From NCBI RefSeq assembly GCF_000616095.1, contig NZ_BAMS01000007.1:1-64000 (forward strand): a stretch of 64,000 nucleotides of DNA, in the 5' to 3' direction. Shown here piece after piece: positions 39,534-49,481 of the stretch; the first letter of the stretch is position 1; the number at the start of each line of letters is the position of its first letter. The notes under the pieces were generated by a model, which saw only the letters and a program-made list of their open reading frames with translations, was not told the DNA's origin and made no database searches. Position numbers and translations under genes: made by a program. The DNA comes from Sneathiella glossodoripedis JCM 23214 (GTDB lineage: Bacteria; Pseudomonadota; Alphaproteobacteria; Sneathiellales; Sneathiellaceae).

Positions 39534-41243
39534 ATGTTTGTTGAAGATACTCATGCAATACAAAAAGCGGTGAGACAGCTTGATATGCGTTTGTGCGATT
39601 TTGGTCTACAGGTTCTGGAGCGTTTTGGCGGGGAAGAGCCATATGTTAAAGCGCTAAACGAAGCCGCCGCAAAGATGATTAATTCCGGATTGCCTTACTC
39701 GGAATTGTTGGGAAAATATAATTGCGAATTCGATGAAATTATGAACGGAGTGAGTCCGATTCACCCGTTTTTGGAGATTGGCGGAGCCATCAGAATTCAG
39801 GTGCCACTTCCAAAAAGTAAAAAAGAATTAAATATCTTACTGACCCTGGTATTGCAGCGGTATGAGTGCCGTGAAAAAGCAGATTTTTTAGAAAATGGTT
39901 TCAATTCGTTTAACGGCAAGGATTGCAACCGAATTAATCTGGGCGAGAACGCTGGTTTATTTGTTTGGAATGATGCCTGTAACATGAACAATGTGAAACA
40001 TCCTCAACATGATACTAATGATTGGATGGAATTTAATCAGTCACTCTTGATGGTATTGTGCAGCGTAATCTATCAACAAGCGGATTTGGATGCTTACGGT
40101 AAGCGGGGGCGTTACGGGGCAGAAACGGTTCGGCGATTGATTGACGGGCATGCCTATCAACCCGATCGCTATAATCCTGCGGATAAAACGATTTCAGCAT
40201 TTATATATGATACTCGTGATGGCAAGCCTTTTGGAGTTTATAACGGCATCGTGTTTGCCCGAAATTTCTTTACCCAGATTGAGGATGGAACGTGGAAAAC
40301 CTGTCAGTTGCCTGCACCGACCTTGCAATTAAATTATACTTTTCTGCAGAGTTCGCCGGATGGCGTTATTGATCCAGGTCGAAATGCAGGGCCGACAGAG
40401 ATTAAACCTAGATTCACAGATAAAATTGTTGCTGCTTTGTTGATAAAAGCTTCACGCTTAACGCAATGTCCAGTCGAGGATTTCTTTATTACAATTCACA
40501 CGGATAAATGTGCTGCTGCAAAGTCAGCTGAGAAATATATGCGCATAATAGAAAGCAACAAGGACTGTTATCGGGAAATATCCCGCAAGGTGTGGACAAA
40601 CATCATGCATAATAGATTGAAAAAATTCAGGTCCGCAATGGAAACACCAGCATGGCCAAGTTTGTTTTTTGCTGATCTTTCAACGGTTGAAAGAGGTGAC
40701 CCAGCAGAAGAGGTGCCGTTGGGAAGTGACCGGTTTTATCGTGCAATCTACCCCTCATATGTGGAACTGGTAAAAAGCCGGACGGGCCGCGTTTTGTATG
40801 ACAGGCTTGTAAATGGTCGGTTTGTTGCCGAGGAATTGCATGCATATTCTCAATCAATCCGCATTGACTTGAGGCAATTAGCGAATATTGTCGAAAATTC
40901 TAAATTTAGAAATTCAAATAAACAACTTGTTCCTTTAGTTGTGGATGGGAGAATTAACGAGCACTGGCAAATGAACTCTCGCGATTCATGGAAAACTCTT
41001 GACTTGAAATGGGATGAACTGAGAATTCACGACGAGAAAAAAAGGGTCGAGCTTGGTAAATTGCTCAATAAAATGGCGAAGGATGGAAATACAGCAAACT
41101 CCAGTAGCCAGGTTTCAGAAAATCCAAACGTTGATCTTGATGTTCCAAGATTAACTGAATTTGCGTTTATCCTCACCGGTAACTTAATGATGTTAGACGG
41201 TAATAATAAATATACCGTGTCGGGCAGGCAATTCGTGATTTGA
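39534..41243 (+). CDS. Unrecognised 569-residue protein, second of a tandem paralogous pair
   Basis: Paralogue of the preceding gene, also of no family I know and without signal peptide or membrane segments. Shared blocks: HPFLEIGGAIRIQVPLPK (77), LFVWNDA, GKRGRYGAETVRRLIDGHA (189), TLQLNYTF (263), HTDKCAAAK (322), ISRKVWTNIMHNRL (349), DLSTVERGDPAEEVPLGSDR, VDGRINEHWQMNSR and GNTANSS with NVDLDVPRLTEFAFILTGN near the end. Conserved His, Cys, Lys, Trp and Asp residues in several blocks suggest an enzyme, but this is inference. The pair is divergent in sequence, so the duplication is not recent. It is convergent with a histidine kinase gene. Confidence 0.75.
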   Translation: MFVEDTHAIQKAVRQLDMRLCDFGLQVLERFGGEEPYVKALNEAAAKMINSGLPYSELLGKYNCEFDEIMNGVSPIHPFLEIGGAIRIQVPLPKSKKELNILLTLVLQRYECREKADFLENGFNSFNGKDCNRINLGENAGLFVWNDACNMNNVKHPQHDTNDWMEFNQSLLMVLCSVIYQQADLDAYGKRGRYGAETVRRLIDGHAYQPDRYNPADKTISAFIYDTRDGKPFGVYNGIVFARNFFTQIEDGTWKTCQLPAPTLQLNYTFLQSSPDGVIDPGRNAGPTEIKPRFTDKIVAALLIKASRLTQCPVEDFFITIHTDKCAAAKSAEKYMRIIESNKDCYREISRKVWTNIMHNRLKKFRSAMETPAWPSLFFADLSTVERGDPAEEVPLGSDRFYRAIYPSYVELVKSRTGRVLYDRLVNGRFVAEELHAYSQSIRIDLRQLANIVENSKFRNSNKQLVPLVVDGRINEHWQMNSRDSWKTLDLKWDELRIHDEKKRVELGKLLNKMAKDGNTANSSSQVSENPNVDLDVPRLTEFAFILTGNLMMLDGNNKYTVSGRQFVI

Positions 41244-41271
41244 CTAGTAGATTTCCTTTGATAGCTCGACT

Positions 41272-43328
41272 CTAGGAGTGTAACTCCTGTGCATTCTTCA
41301 GAGCAAGCATAAGTGAATTTCGTGTGGTCGGCTTCATGATGGTGCCGGCCCACTCCACCTTGGACGCCTTTAACGCCCGCTTGCTTGTTACATCTGCTGT
41401 CCATGCATAGATGGGTATGCCTTCTTTTCCGCCGGGAAGTGTTTTAATAGCTTTGGCCGCTGAAATTCCATCCAGAATCGGCATGTGCAAATCCATGAGA
41501 ATAACATCTGGCGTGTTTTCTCGGGTCCAGTCTATGGCTTCCTGACCATTTCGGACTTTGTGAATTTGACAGTCCATATCAGTCAGCATTGTTTCTAACA
41601 CATCGAGATTTGTCTCCACATCATCCACCGCGAGCACGTTTAGGCCAAGGTGTGAATCGAAAAGTGACCCATCTTCTCTGTCCAGTCTGGAGAGGCTTTT
41701 ATGAAGTTTCGTGAGGTCTTTGAAAACAAATCGTGCTGAAAAAATACTGCCAACGCCATAGGTGCTCGTTACATTGACATCGCCGCCCATAAGTTTTGTG
41801 AGCTGCCGTGCTATAGGAAGTCCCAAGCCTGTGCCCCCAAAGTTTCGTGCAATGGAACTGTCAGATTGGGCAAAGGGGTCGAAAATATGATCAATTCGGT
41901 CAGGTTCGATACCAATACCATTGTCCTTAACAAGAATTTCAATGGCCACTTGCTCGTCGGGCAGTACGCTGGTTACGGTGTTCAAAGTAACCGTACCGCC
42001 TTTGGAAAATTTAATCGCATTGTCCAAAAGGTTGAAGATCACCTGACGCATCCTCATGGAATCGCCAAAAACCGTGTAGTTCAAATTGTCATGTTCTGCG
42101 AGCAGGGATACGTTATTCTCCGCGCCCGGACTTCGAAGGTAGAAATTATATTGCTGAATTCATCACTCAGTAAAAATGGGCTTTCTGAAAGGTCAAACTG
42201 ATTGGATTCTATCTTGGCAAAATCCAACAGGTCATTGATAAGTCTAAGTAAGTCACGCCCAGCAGCCCCGATGTTCTTGGCATAATGTGCGATTTTTTCT
42301 GGATCCATCTGTTGCGAGGAAAGACCCATATCCACAAATTCCGCAAATCCGATCACAGCATTCAAAGGGGTTCGCAGTTCATGACTCATATTTGCCAGAA
42401 AATCGGATTTCGCCTTGTTCGCATCCTCCGCTTCCTGTTTGGCGGCTTTCAAGCGCTCTTCTGCGATGATTTGATCGGTGAGATCCGTGCGAATGGATAC
42501 ATAGCGTGTGGGTTTACCCGTTGCATCCAAAACAGGTATAATGGTGGCCCAAACCCAATAATGCCCGCCTCCTTTTTTTAAGTTTTTAATTTTCCCGTTC
42601 CAGGTGCCGCCATTGGCAATGGTTTTCCACAGTTCTTTGTACATTTCCGCGGAATGTTCACCGGATTTCAAAATTCTGTGGTTCTGGCCAATAAGCTCAC
42701 GTCGTTCATAACCACTGATTTCGCAGAATTTGTCGTTCACATAGGTGATATTACCTTTAACGTCCGCGATACTGACAATGGCATGTTCATCCAATGCTGA
42801 TTTTTGAAATTCAAGCTCTTTCAAGTGCTCCGATAACTGACTTTCCAAATCCTGTTTGGATTCATGTAGAGCTTCCTGAGCTTTCATAAGCTCTGTGATA
42901 TCTGTATGGGCGCCGAGCACGCGAATGGGTTTGCCAGTATTATCCCTGATTACCATTCCCCGGCAACGGACCCAAACAGTAGAGCCATCAGCATGCCGAT
43001 ATCGAACTATTTGATCATAAGGGTGAGAGGGATCCGCCTTATGTTTTTCCAGATTTTGGATAGCAAGCTCTAAATCTTCTTTAAAAATGAGTTCCTGCCA
43101 CTCACTGGCGAGATGCTTTTTTGTGTTTGGATCAAACCCAAGCAGTTTCCAGAACTCGCCGTTCATCCATTCATGTTCAGGGTTTTCCAAATCCCAATAC
43201 CACAAGCCATCCAGCACCGCGTGTTCAATAAAATCGAAAATGACAGGTTCTGATTTGACGCGTTCCTGCAGTTCCGCTTCCAGATAATGGGAGTTATTTG
43301 ATACTGGTTTCAGATCTATATTTGACAC
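41272..43328 (-). pseudogene. Hybrid histidine kinase with PAS domains, frameshifted
   Basis: Soluble two-component sensor of about 686 residues once joined. PAS_3 domain (DGLWYWDLENPEHEWMNGEF; VRYRHADGSTVWVRCRGMV), a second PAS (DEHAIVSIADVKGNITYVND), then HisKA with NMSHELRTPLNAVIGF, an ATPase domain (NAIKFSKGG; FGGTGLGLPIARQL) and a C-terminal receiver with Asp in DVILMDLHMPILDG. The frame breaks near 42120 on the + strand, where one base is missing between VRAR and ENNVSLLAEHDNLNY. GTG at 43328 has GAGGTG about five bases upstream. No obvious partner; it is convergent with the unknown paralogue. Confidence 0.85.
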
Positions 43329-43635
43329 GCAAACACCTCATTTAAAGATCGTAATAAATACCCAAGCAGCGATTGCAGACATATAAAATGGGATGAGGGG
43401 CAACTGCTGTTCTGTTCCTAATTGCGATTCATACTTTAGTATTACGTATTTAGATCATTTAAATATTAGAAAATAATTAATATACAGATACTCCAGATAA
43501 TTTATGTATCATCTGCATTTAATTCGTGGGGCGTTGTAGGCCTTAGCGTTAGAAACCATCGCATTTCCTCTTTAAAAATATTCGCAATATCAAGCGGATG
43601 CGATAAGATGCTGGTAAATAAATTTGGGGGATATT
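43329..43635. other. Divergent promoter region, nothing else recognised
   Basis: About 300 AT-rich bases between the kinase and the mechanosensitive channel genes, which point away from each other. Both promoters should lie here, but I cannot fix hexamers with confidence. Confidence 0.4.
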
Positions 43636-44600
43636 GTGAGCGCAGCTACGAAATTCTGGGCAGTTGTCTTAAAGCCGAGTGGCTGGATAGCAAAATTGCT
43701 ACTGGTTATCTTTGTGATCGCTTTCTTTTCATTGGATCAGGTAGACGAATTGCGGCCCGTTAAAAAATTTCTTGAATCCGCGCTGTTGACGTTTGAATTT
43801 GGGGATACAAAAGTTTCAGCCTATTTAATCGTCAAAGGGCTTATCGCAACAGTTATCCTATTTTGGCTGACAGGGATTATCTCCGAGTTTGGAGAAACAC
43901 GAATTAAGTCGATCTCCGGCATCCGCGCGAGCAACAAAGCCTCATCGTTAAAATTTTTCAGATTGCCGTTTATTTTGTCGCTTTTATATTTATCCTTGAT
44001 GTTCTGGGTATCGATCTTACAGCCCTTGCCATTTTCAGTGGTGCTGTTGGTATTGGTATTGGATTTGGCCTTCAAAAAATCACCTCAAACTTTATTAGCG
44101 GTATTATTCTGCTGTTTGAAAAATCAGTGGAGGAGGGAGACCTCGTTGAACTTAGCGGGGGCACATACGGTTTCGTTCGCCAGACGGGAGCCAGATATAC
44201 TCTGATCGAAAGCTTCGATGGGAAGGAAGAGATGATCCCTAATGAGGATTTTATCACCAACCGAGTAACTAACTGGACTTTTACAAATCCCAAAGGACGT
44301 GTGGAAATCCTGATTGGGGTTTCATACAATTCCGATATTGAATTTGCTAGAGAATTGATATTACAGGCTGCAACAGAAAATGAAAGATGCAGCAAAGATC
44401 CCGCACCGCAATGTTACCTTAGAGAATTTGCCGATAGTTCAGTAAATTTCCTGTTATATTTTTGGGTGGATGACGTAACGGAAGGCCGGTTTGAGCCGCA
44501 AAGTGATGTAATGAGGGCGATCTGGCGGAAATTCAAGGAACACAATATTGAAATTCCATTCCCGCAGCGGGACGTTCATATTAAAAGCAAGGATGTCTAG
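43636..44600 (+). pseudogene. MscS-family mechanosensitive channel, frameshifted
   Basis: Inner-membrane channel that opens under hypo-osmotic tension. N-terminal helices (WIAKLLLVIFVIAFFSLD; LIVKGLIATVILFWLTGIIS) lead to ASNKA. One base is missing near 43940, where the frame changes to LIVKIFQIAVYFVAFIFILD. The pore-lining helix and MscS signature follow (AIFSGAVGIGIGFGLQKITS, then NFISGIILLFEKSVEEGDLV), with the beta domain DGKEEMIPNEDFITNRVTNW. About 322 residues. GTG at 43636 has GGGGGA four bases upstream; TTG at 43624 would precede it. It lies three bases before a CorA/ZntB-type gene, likely one operon. Confidence 0.88.
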
Positions 44601-44603
44601 GTC

Positions 44604-45572
44604 ATGGACCAAGTGCTACTCTCATACGCGTTCGATGGTAAAGGCGGTGGTCGTAAGATTGCTGGCGAAGAGATTGCTCAACAGTTGAAAGATGACCAGC
44701 TGGCGTGGGTACATCTGGAGGCCAACCATCCGGATACTCGTTCTTGGCTTGAAAAAGAACTTTCCTATCTGGACCCATTTGTGACCGAAGCGCTGCTGGC
44801 AGAAGAAACCCGCCCCAGAATGACGCAAATAGGCGATGGTGTGCTGCTAATTCTGCGGGGTGTAAATCTGAACGAAAATGCAAGTCCTGAAGATATGGTT
44901 TCAATACGGCTTTATGCTGATAATCACAGAATAATCAGCGTCCGCAAACGTCGTCTGAAAGCGGTGTGGGATCTGGCCGAGCGAATAGATGAGGGGCGGG
45001 GACCAAAAAACTGTGGAGATTTTATCGCACAGCTAGCGTCTCGGTTATTTGAACGCATGCAGCCTGTTTTAACTGAACTTGACGAAATAACGGACAATAT
45101 CGAAGAGCATATTCTGGAAACCGCGGATCAGAGCTTGAGATCTCAGATTATCGATGTTCGCCGAAAAGCAATCATTTTTCGTCGTTATATGGCCCCACAG
45201 CGGGATGCCATCAGTCAGCTCGTAATTGCCGATTTGTCGTGGGTAGATGCTCAGAACAAGCGCCACCTGCAGGAAGCACTTAACCATGTTACGAGATATC
45301 TGGAAGACTTGGACGCAATTCGTGAGCGAGCGCAGGTTGTAAAGGATGAGCTTGCCAATATCTTGGCAAATAAACTCAATCACAATCTGTATGTATTATC
45401 GGTAATTGCAGCAATTTTCCTACCGCTTGGTTTTTTAACAGGTTTGTTGGGTATTAACGTTGGCGGGATCCCAGGCGCTGAAAATACAGCCTCATTCTGG
45501 ATTTTCTGCGCAATATTGATAGCGCTGGTTATTGCGCAAATTCTGTTATTCAAGAAGCTCAAATGGTTTTAA
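44604..45572 (+). CDS. zntB: CorA-family divalent metal transporter (ZntB-like)
   Basis: 322 residues. A long cytoplasmic N-terminal funnel ends with two C-terminal transmembrane helices (LYVLSVIAAIFLPLGFLTGL; FWIFCAILIALVIAQILLF). The loop motif is GIN (LLGINVGGIPG), not GMN of typical CorA, which points to ZntB-type zinc transport. AETRPRMT and EEHILETADQSLRSQIIDVR are family segments. It starts three bases after the mechanosensitive channel stop, so the two are co-transcribed. The zinc assignment rests on the motif and is not proven; magnesium transport is the alternative. Confidence 0.82.
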   Translation: MDQVLLSYAFDGKGGGRKIAGEEIAQQLKDDQLAWVHLEANHPDTRSWLEKELSYLDPFVTEALLAEETRPRMTQIGDGVLLILRGVNLNENASPEDMVSIRLYADNHRIISVRKRRLKAVWDLAERIDEGRGPKNCGDFIAQLASRLFERMQPVLTELDEITDNIEEHILETADQSLRSQIIDVRRKAIIFRRYMAPQRDAISQLVIADLSWVDAQNKRHLQEALNHVTRYLEDLDAIRERAQVVKDELANILANKLNHNLYVLSVIAAIFLPLGFLTGLLGINVGGIPGAENTASFWIFCAILIALVIAQILLFKKLKWF

Positions 45573-45627
45573 TATCCATTTATCCGGAACGCTTTTGTGT
45601 TTGAGTAATGCGCCGAGATATTTTGGG

Positions 45628-45681
45628 GTTCAAAACCGCCTATTCAGACTTCATGCTAGAGCAGTAATAGGGGTTTTGAAC
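45628..45681. repeat. Long inverted repeat between convergent genes
   Basis: GTTCAAAACCGCCTATT (45628-45644) pairs with AATAGGGGTTTTGAAC (45666-45681) with one bulged base and a 21-base loop. It sits between the zntB-like and EncFtn genes, which converge, so it may be a bidirectional terminator without a T run, or a small mobile or structured element. Confidence 0.6.
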
Positions 45682-45715
45682 GGGTAGGGGCTGCATGTTT
45701 AAATCAAACTATCAT

Positions 45716-46003
45716 TTAATCATGGTCCAGAGGTTTGTCGGTAAACAGATACTCTCTTAATTCCTTGTCGAATACTGGATCCCTGCGGCGGATCCATTCC
45801 AGCGTCATTGCGGCATGTTCTTTTTCTTCGTCGCGATTATGCTCGAGAATATTTTTCAATTCTGGATCCTTACAGGCATCAACGCGTTGATTGTACCAGT
45901 CAACCGCTTCAAGCTCTTCCATTAAAGAAATGATCGCCCGATGCATGTCTCTGGTTTCGTTTGAAAGTTCGGAAACTGGCTCATGATATCCTTCATTGGA
46001 CAT
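45716..46003 (-). CDS. EncFtn-type (encapsulated) ferritin-like protein, no cargo tail
   Basis: A 95-residue protein closely resembling the EncFtn ferroxidases that load iron into encapsulin nanocompartments. Conserved ligands are visible: MEELEAVDWYNQRVD with E29, E30, E32, W36, Y37 and DEEKEHAAMTLEW with E60 and H63. In the family these Glu and His residues bind iron at the subunit interface. Here the protein stops soon after EYLFTDKPLDHD, without the C-terminal encapsulin-targeting extension. All three frames stop within about ten codons, so no frameshift hides one. No encapsulin gene lies beside it, unlike the usual layout. Its shell may be elsewhere, or it acts free. Confidence 0.85.
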   Translation of the reverse strand: MSNEGYHEPVSELSNETRDMHRAIISLMEELEAVDWYNQRVDACKDPELKNILEHNRDEEKEHAAMTLEWIRRRDPVFDKELREYLFTDKPLDHD

Positions 46004-46202
46004 TTTGTTTGCTCCTCTTATTACTCACCCTATGTGCGCATATTGGAGGTAATTTCGAACAAAAGCTAGTTTCAACATCGAACTAAGCAAAATTCCACAA
46101 TTCGAAATGATTGAACTGTGGGTTTTTATTTTCTTGCAGTTTGCGGGTTGCAACGGGATTATGCCGAACGGTTTACGTGTTTCCTGCTGAGAGGTTAAGA
46201 GT

Positions 46203-47174
46203 ATGGGTTTGTCTGTGGCAATAATCGGGTTGGGTGTAATGGGGCAGCGCATGTTGACAAATATGGCAAAGCATCCGGATTTTACTCTAAAAGTTGCCTG
46301 GGATCCTGATCAGACAGCCTGTGCGAAAACGGCATCTGAATATGCGCCGATCGAGATAGAAACATCAGCGATGGCAGCTATTGAACGTGATGACGTGGAT
46401 GTGATTTACATCGCCAGCCCACCGGTTTCCCATCGCACATACGCAATCGCTGCAGCAAAAGCGGGTAAGGTCGTGTTTTGCGAAAAGCCATTAGGGGTCG
46501 ATATCGCCGATAGTCGTAGTCTCGTGGAAGAGGTTGAAAAATATGGCGTTCCGAATGCTGTTAATTTTCCTTTCGCGGATTCCGCGGCTATTAACCTGAT
46601 TGAATCCAGATTAACCAACGGATCAATTGGGGATGTAAAAAGTGTTGATCTGAGACTTCATTTCGCGCGGTGGCCACGCGGTTGGCAACACTCTGCCTCT
46701 TGGCTTTCACAGCGGGCCGAAGGTGGATATGTACGTGAAGTTGGCTCTCACTACGTTTATTTGATCGAAAAGCTTTTTGGTAAAGCCTCGCTATTGGATG
46801 CATCCGTTAAGTATCAGGATGATCCGATTTTGTGTGAAACTCATTTTACTGCAAACCTGAAAGTAGCAGAAGATATACCAGTATCCTTGGTTGGAGGCTC
46901 CGGCGGTGTTGGTCCGGACAGGGTTGAATTCACAATATGGGGAAGCAAGAGTTCCATGCGTCTGTATGACTGGGTAAATGTTCAGTCAACGACGGGGGAG
47001 CAGTGGCAGGAGGAGCTTCAACATATTCCAGACCGGCGCGAAGATGGTTATGTTCGAATGCTGGATGCCTTCTCAAATCTATGCACGGGCAAACCAAACC
47101 AGTTGCCCCCGCTCAGGGCCGCTTTATCCGTTCAGGAAATGGTTGAAGAAATTCTTGCTCGCGAACGTCAATAA
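46203..47174 (+). CDS. Gfo/Idh/MocA-family oxidoreductase
   Basis: NAD(P)-dependent dehydrogenase of sugars, inositols or related polyols, 323 residues. N-terminal Rossmann motif IIGLGVMGQ with Gly 9, 11 and 14, then the family EKP at 94-96 (FCEKPLGVD). Substrate-domain features include SGGVGPDR and the conserved His region GGYVREVGSHYVYLIEKLFG. ATG at 46203 has AGGTTAAGAGT upstream. It stands alone, divergent from the EncFtn gene. Substrate unknown. Confidence 0.88.
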   Translation: MGLSVAIIGLGVMGQRMLTNMAKHPDFTLKVAWDPDQTACAKTASEYAPIEIETSAMAAIERDDVDVIYIASPPVSHRTYAIAAAKAGKVVFCEKPLGVDIADSRSLVEEVEKYGVPNAVNFPFADSAAINLIESRLTNGSIGDVKSVDLRLHFARWPRGWQHSASWLSQRAEGGYVREVGSHYVYLIEKLFGKASLLDASVKYQDDPILCETHFTANLKVAEDIPVSLVGGSGGVGPDRVEFTIWGSKSSMRLYDWVNVQSTTGEQWQEELQHIPDRREDGYVRMLDAFSNLCTGKPNQLPPLRAALSVQEMVEEILARERQ

Positions 47175-47255
47175 CGTTTCGGTATGAATTTGTTAATTTT
47201 CACTCTCTAATGTATTCGGCATTAGAAAGTATTAATAGTGTAACGGAAGTATTAA

Positions 47256-49481
47256 GTGCCAGTAATCGAAGCTGATTTTTTATCGCTACTACAGTTTTCA
47301 GAAGATTTGTTTTGGAAGGCAGACAGGGCCGGACAAATTCAAACAGTCGTTAATTCTGAGAAATTCAATCCAGCGATTAAAGCAGGGGAAATAATCACCG
47401 CATTCGTTTCCTGCCGCGATGAGTCCTCTCGCGATTGGGACAGGTTTCTGGAGGCGTTTGAAAATCTGGAAAAAGCAGACGCTCTGAGAATTTACCTCAC
47501 CGGGACAAGAGGCCTTATTCCCGTCGAAGCGACTTTTGCTCCAGTTTATGATGGTAAGGTCTGCGTTGGTTTCCAAGGATGTTTTCGCGATATTCGGGAA
47601 TTGGTCCGATCGGAGCATCGACACCAACTGGCCGAAGATCGCTTTCAGACATTGTTTGAGGCAAGCCCTTCGCTTATTTCTATCACCAATATTTCAGACA
47701 AGATTTATGAGGACGTGAATCCGGCTTTTTGTGATTTCCACGAAAAACCCAAATCACAGTTCATCGCGCAGCAATCGCTTGGTATGTCAGACCGGGTGAA
47801 AACAAATGTTTATAAAGATACATCTGAAGCCCTGCTTCATGGTAAAAAAATTGAACCAAAGCGAGTTGAAATCATAAAAGGTGATGGCTGCTTAAGGCAG
47901 TTACTCAGTATTCCAACGTTAATTGAGTTTGAAGAAGGGCCTCGCTTAATGGTCATTTCTACAGACATCACATCGGAACTTGAGCTGCAGAAAAGCAACG
48001 GAATTTTGCGCGCTACACTCGAATCCATGCATCATGGGGTGTCCTTGTATGACGAGGATCTAGTGCTTATTCTAAGCAATAACCGCTGTCTTGATTTGCT
48101 AGACCTGCCAAAAGACATGGGTAAGGCAGGCACGCCATTTGAAGATTTTATGCGCTATAACGCTGAGCGCGGTGAATATGGGCCGGGTGATGTTGAAGAA
48201 TTGGTAAGAGAGCGGGTTGAGCTCGCAAAAGAGTTTAAATCTCATCGTTTTGACAGGGTTCGTCCAGACGGGACAGTTGTTGAAGTCGAAGGTCATTATG
48301 TGCCCGGTGTTGGATTTATTTCCACTTACATGGACATAACAGAACGGGTTCAGGCAGAACAGGAAGTCAGAGAGAGCGAACGGCGCTTGAGAGAGATTGT
48401 GGACTCGCTGCCCTTTGCATTCAGCCTTTGGGATCAGGAGGGAAGACGTGTTCTAGGAAACTCTATCTGGAAAGACTGGTATCCGGAATTTTATGATTTA
48501 ATGCCCGAAATAGGCGGGCATTTTAAAGATCTGGTTCGCAATTTTGTCAAATATGGTCTTGTCGATCCGATGCCAACTGACATCGAAGGCTTTGTCAACG
48601 AACGATATGAGTCGCTTTGGAAAGAAGAGCAATCTGATCAGCAGTATCAAAAATACGGTGATCGCTGGTTGCATGTCATTAACAAGGTCATGCCATCCGG
48701 ATATGTGGCAACAATACGCATTGACGTAACAGATCAGAGGTTGCAGGAAGAAAAACTGCGCCAAGCTCAAAAAATGGAAGCGGTTGGGCAATTAACTGGC
48801 GGGGTTGCACACGATTTTAACAATATTCTCTCGGTAATCATGGGTAACATCGACATTATCGAAGAGTTGAATAAAGAAGCTGCCGAGCAGTGCCGCCCGC
48901 GATTGAATGCCATAAACCGTGCTGCAAACAGAGGCGCTGAGCTTACCCAACAGTTGCTCTCTTTTTCACGCAAATTGGAGCTTCGCCCGGTTGTCACAAA
49001 TTTGAACGCCGTCATTGACAATATGAGCATGCTTTTACGCAGCACAATGGGTGAGAGTGTCAAGCTTGAGTTTACTCAGGACCCGGAGCTTTGGGAGTGT
49101 TTGATCGATCAGGGGCAATTGGATAATAGTCTGCTTAACCTATGCATTAATGCGCGCGATGCAATGTCGGGTGCTGGTCGTTTCTGTATGTGGACCAAGA
49201 ATATTCATTTAAGGGAGAAATATTTCCCCCATGAAAATGAAGTGGTGTCTGGAGATTACGTGAAACTGACGGTTGCTGACAGTGGGTCCGGAATACAGGA
49301 GAGCCATCTAAAACAGGTTTTCGAACCCTTTTTCACCACCAAGGAAGTGGGTAAGGGGAGTGGGCTTGGGCTTAGCATGGTTTTTGGGTTTGTCCGCCAG
49401 TCCGGCGGTCATATCGCTGTTCGGAGCAAAGTGGGAGCGGGGACCCGCTTTGAAATTTTCCTACCGCGATATGTTGCCTAA
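47256..49481 (+). CDS. Soluble PAS-domain sensor histidine kinase
   Basis: 741 residues with no transmembrane segment. Several PAS domains, including a PAS_7-type unit with NAERGEYGPGDVEELVRER shared with the kinase at 24907, lead to H519 in GGVAHDFNN and an ATPase domain (LCINARDAMSGAG; GKGSGLGLSMVFGF). Unlike the 24907 kinase it ends after the ATPase domain (FEIFLPRYVA) and has no receiver. The N-terminal start GTG at 47256 has GGAAG six bases upstream. The end overlaps the MarR gene by 21 bases. It must signal through a separate response regulator, not in this window. Confidence 0.85.
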   Translation: MPVIEADFLSLLQFSEDLFWKADRAGQIQTVVNSEKFNPAIKAGEIITAFVSCRDESSRDWDRFLEAFENLEKADALRIYLTGTRGLIPVEATFAPVYDGKVCVGFQGCFRDIRELVRSEHRHQLAEDRFQTLFEASPSLISITNISDKIYEDVNPAFCDFHEKPKSQFIAQQSLGMSDRVKTNVYKDTSEALLHGKKIEPKRVEIIKGDGCLRQLLSIPTLIEFEEGPRLMVISTDITSELELQKSNGILRATLESMHHGVSLYDEDLVLILSNNRCLDLLDLPKDMGKAGTPFEDFMRYNAERGEYGPGDVEELVRERVELAKEFKSHRFDRVRPDGTVVEVEGHYVPGVGFISTYMDITERVQAEQEVRESERRLREIVDSLPFAFSLWDQEGRRVLGNSIWKDWYPEFYDLMPEIGGHFKDLVRNFVKYGLVDPMPTDIEGFVNERYESLWKEEQSDQQYQKYGDRWLHVINKVMPSGYVATIRIDVTDQRLQEEKLRQAQKMEAVGQLTGGVAHDFNNILSVIMGNIDIIEELNKEAAEQCRPRLNAINRAANRGAELTQQLLSFSRKLELRPVVTNLNAVIDNMSMLLRSTMGESVKLEFTQDPELWECLIDQGQLDNSLLNLCINARDAMSGAGRFCMWTKNIHLREKYFPHENEVVSGDYVKLTVADSGSGIQESHLKQVFEPFFTTKEVGKGSGLGLSMVFGFVRQSGGHIAVRSKVGAGTRFEIFLPRYVA

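Noticed and set aside
37424-41243. Tandem pair as phage or transposon genes
   Set aside because: No integrase, transposase, terminal repeats or phage structural genes are nearby, and the genes have their own leaders and terminator.
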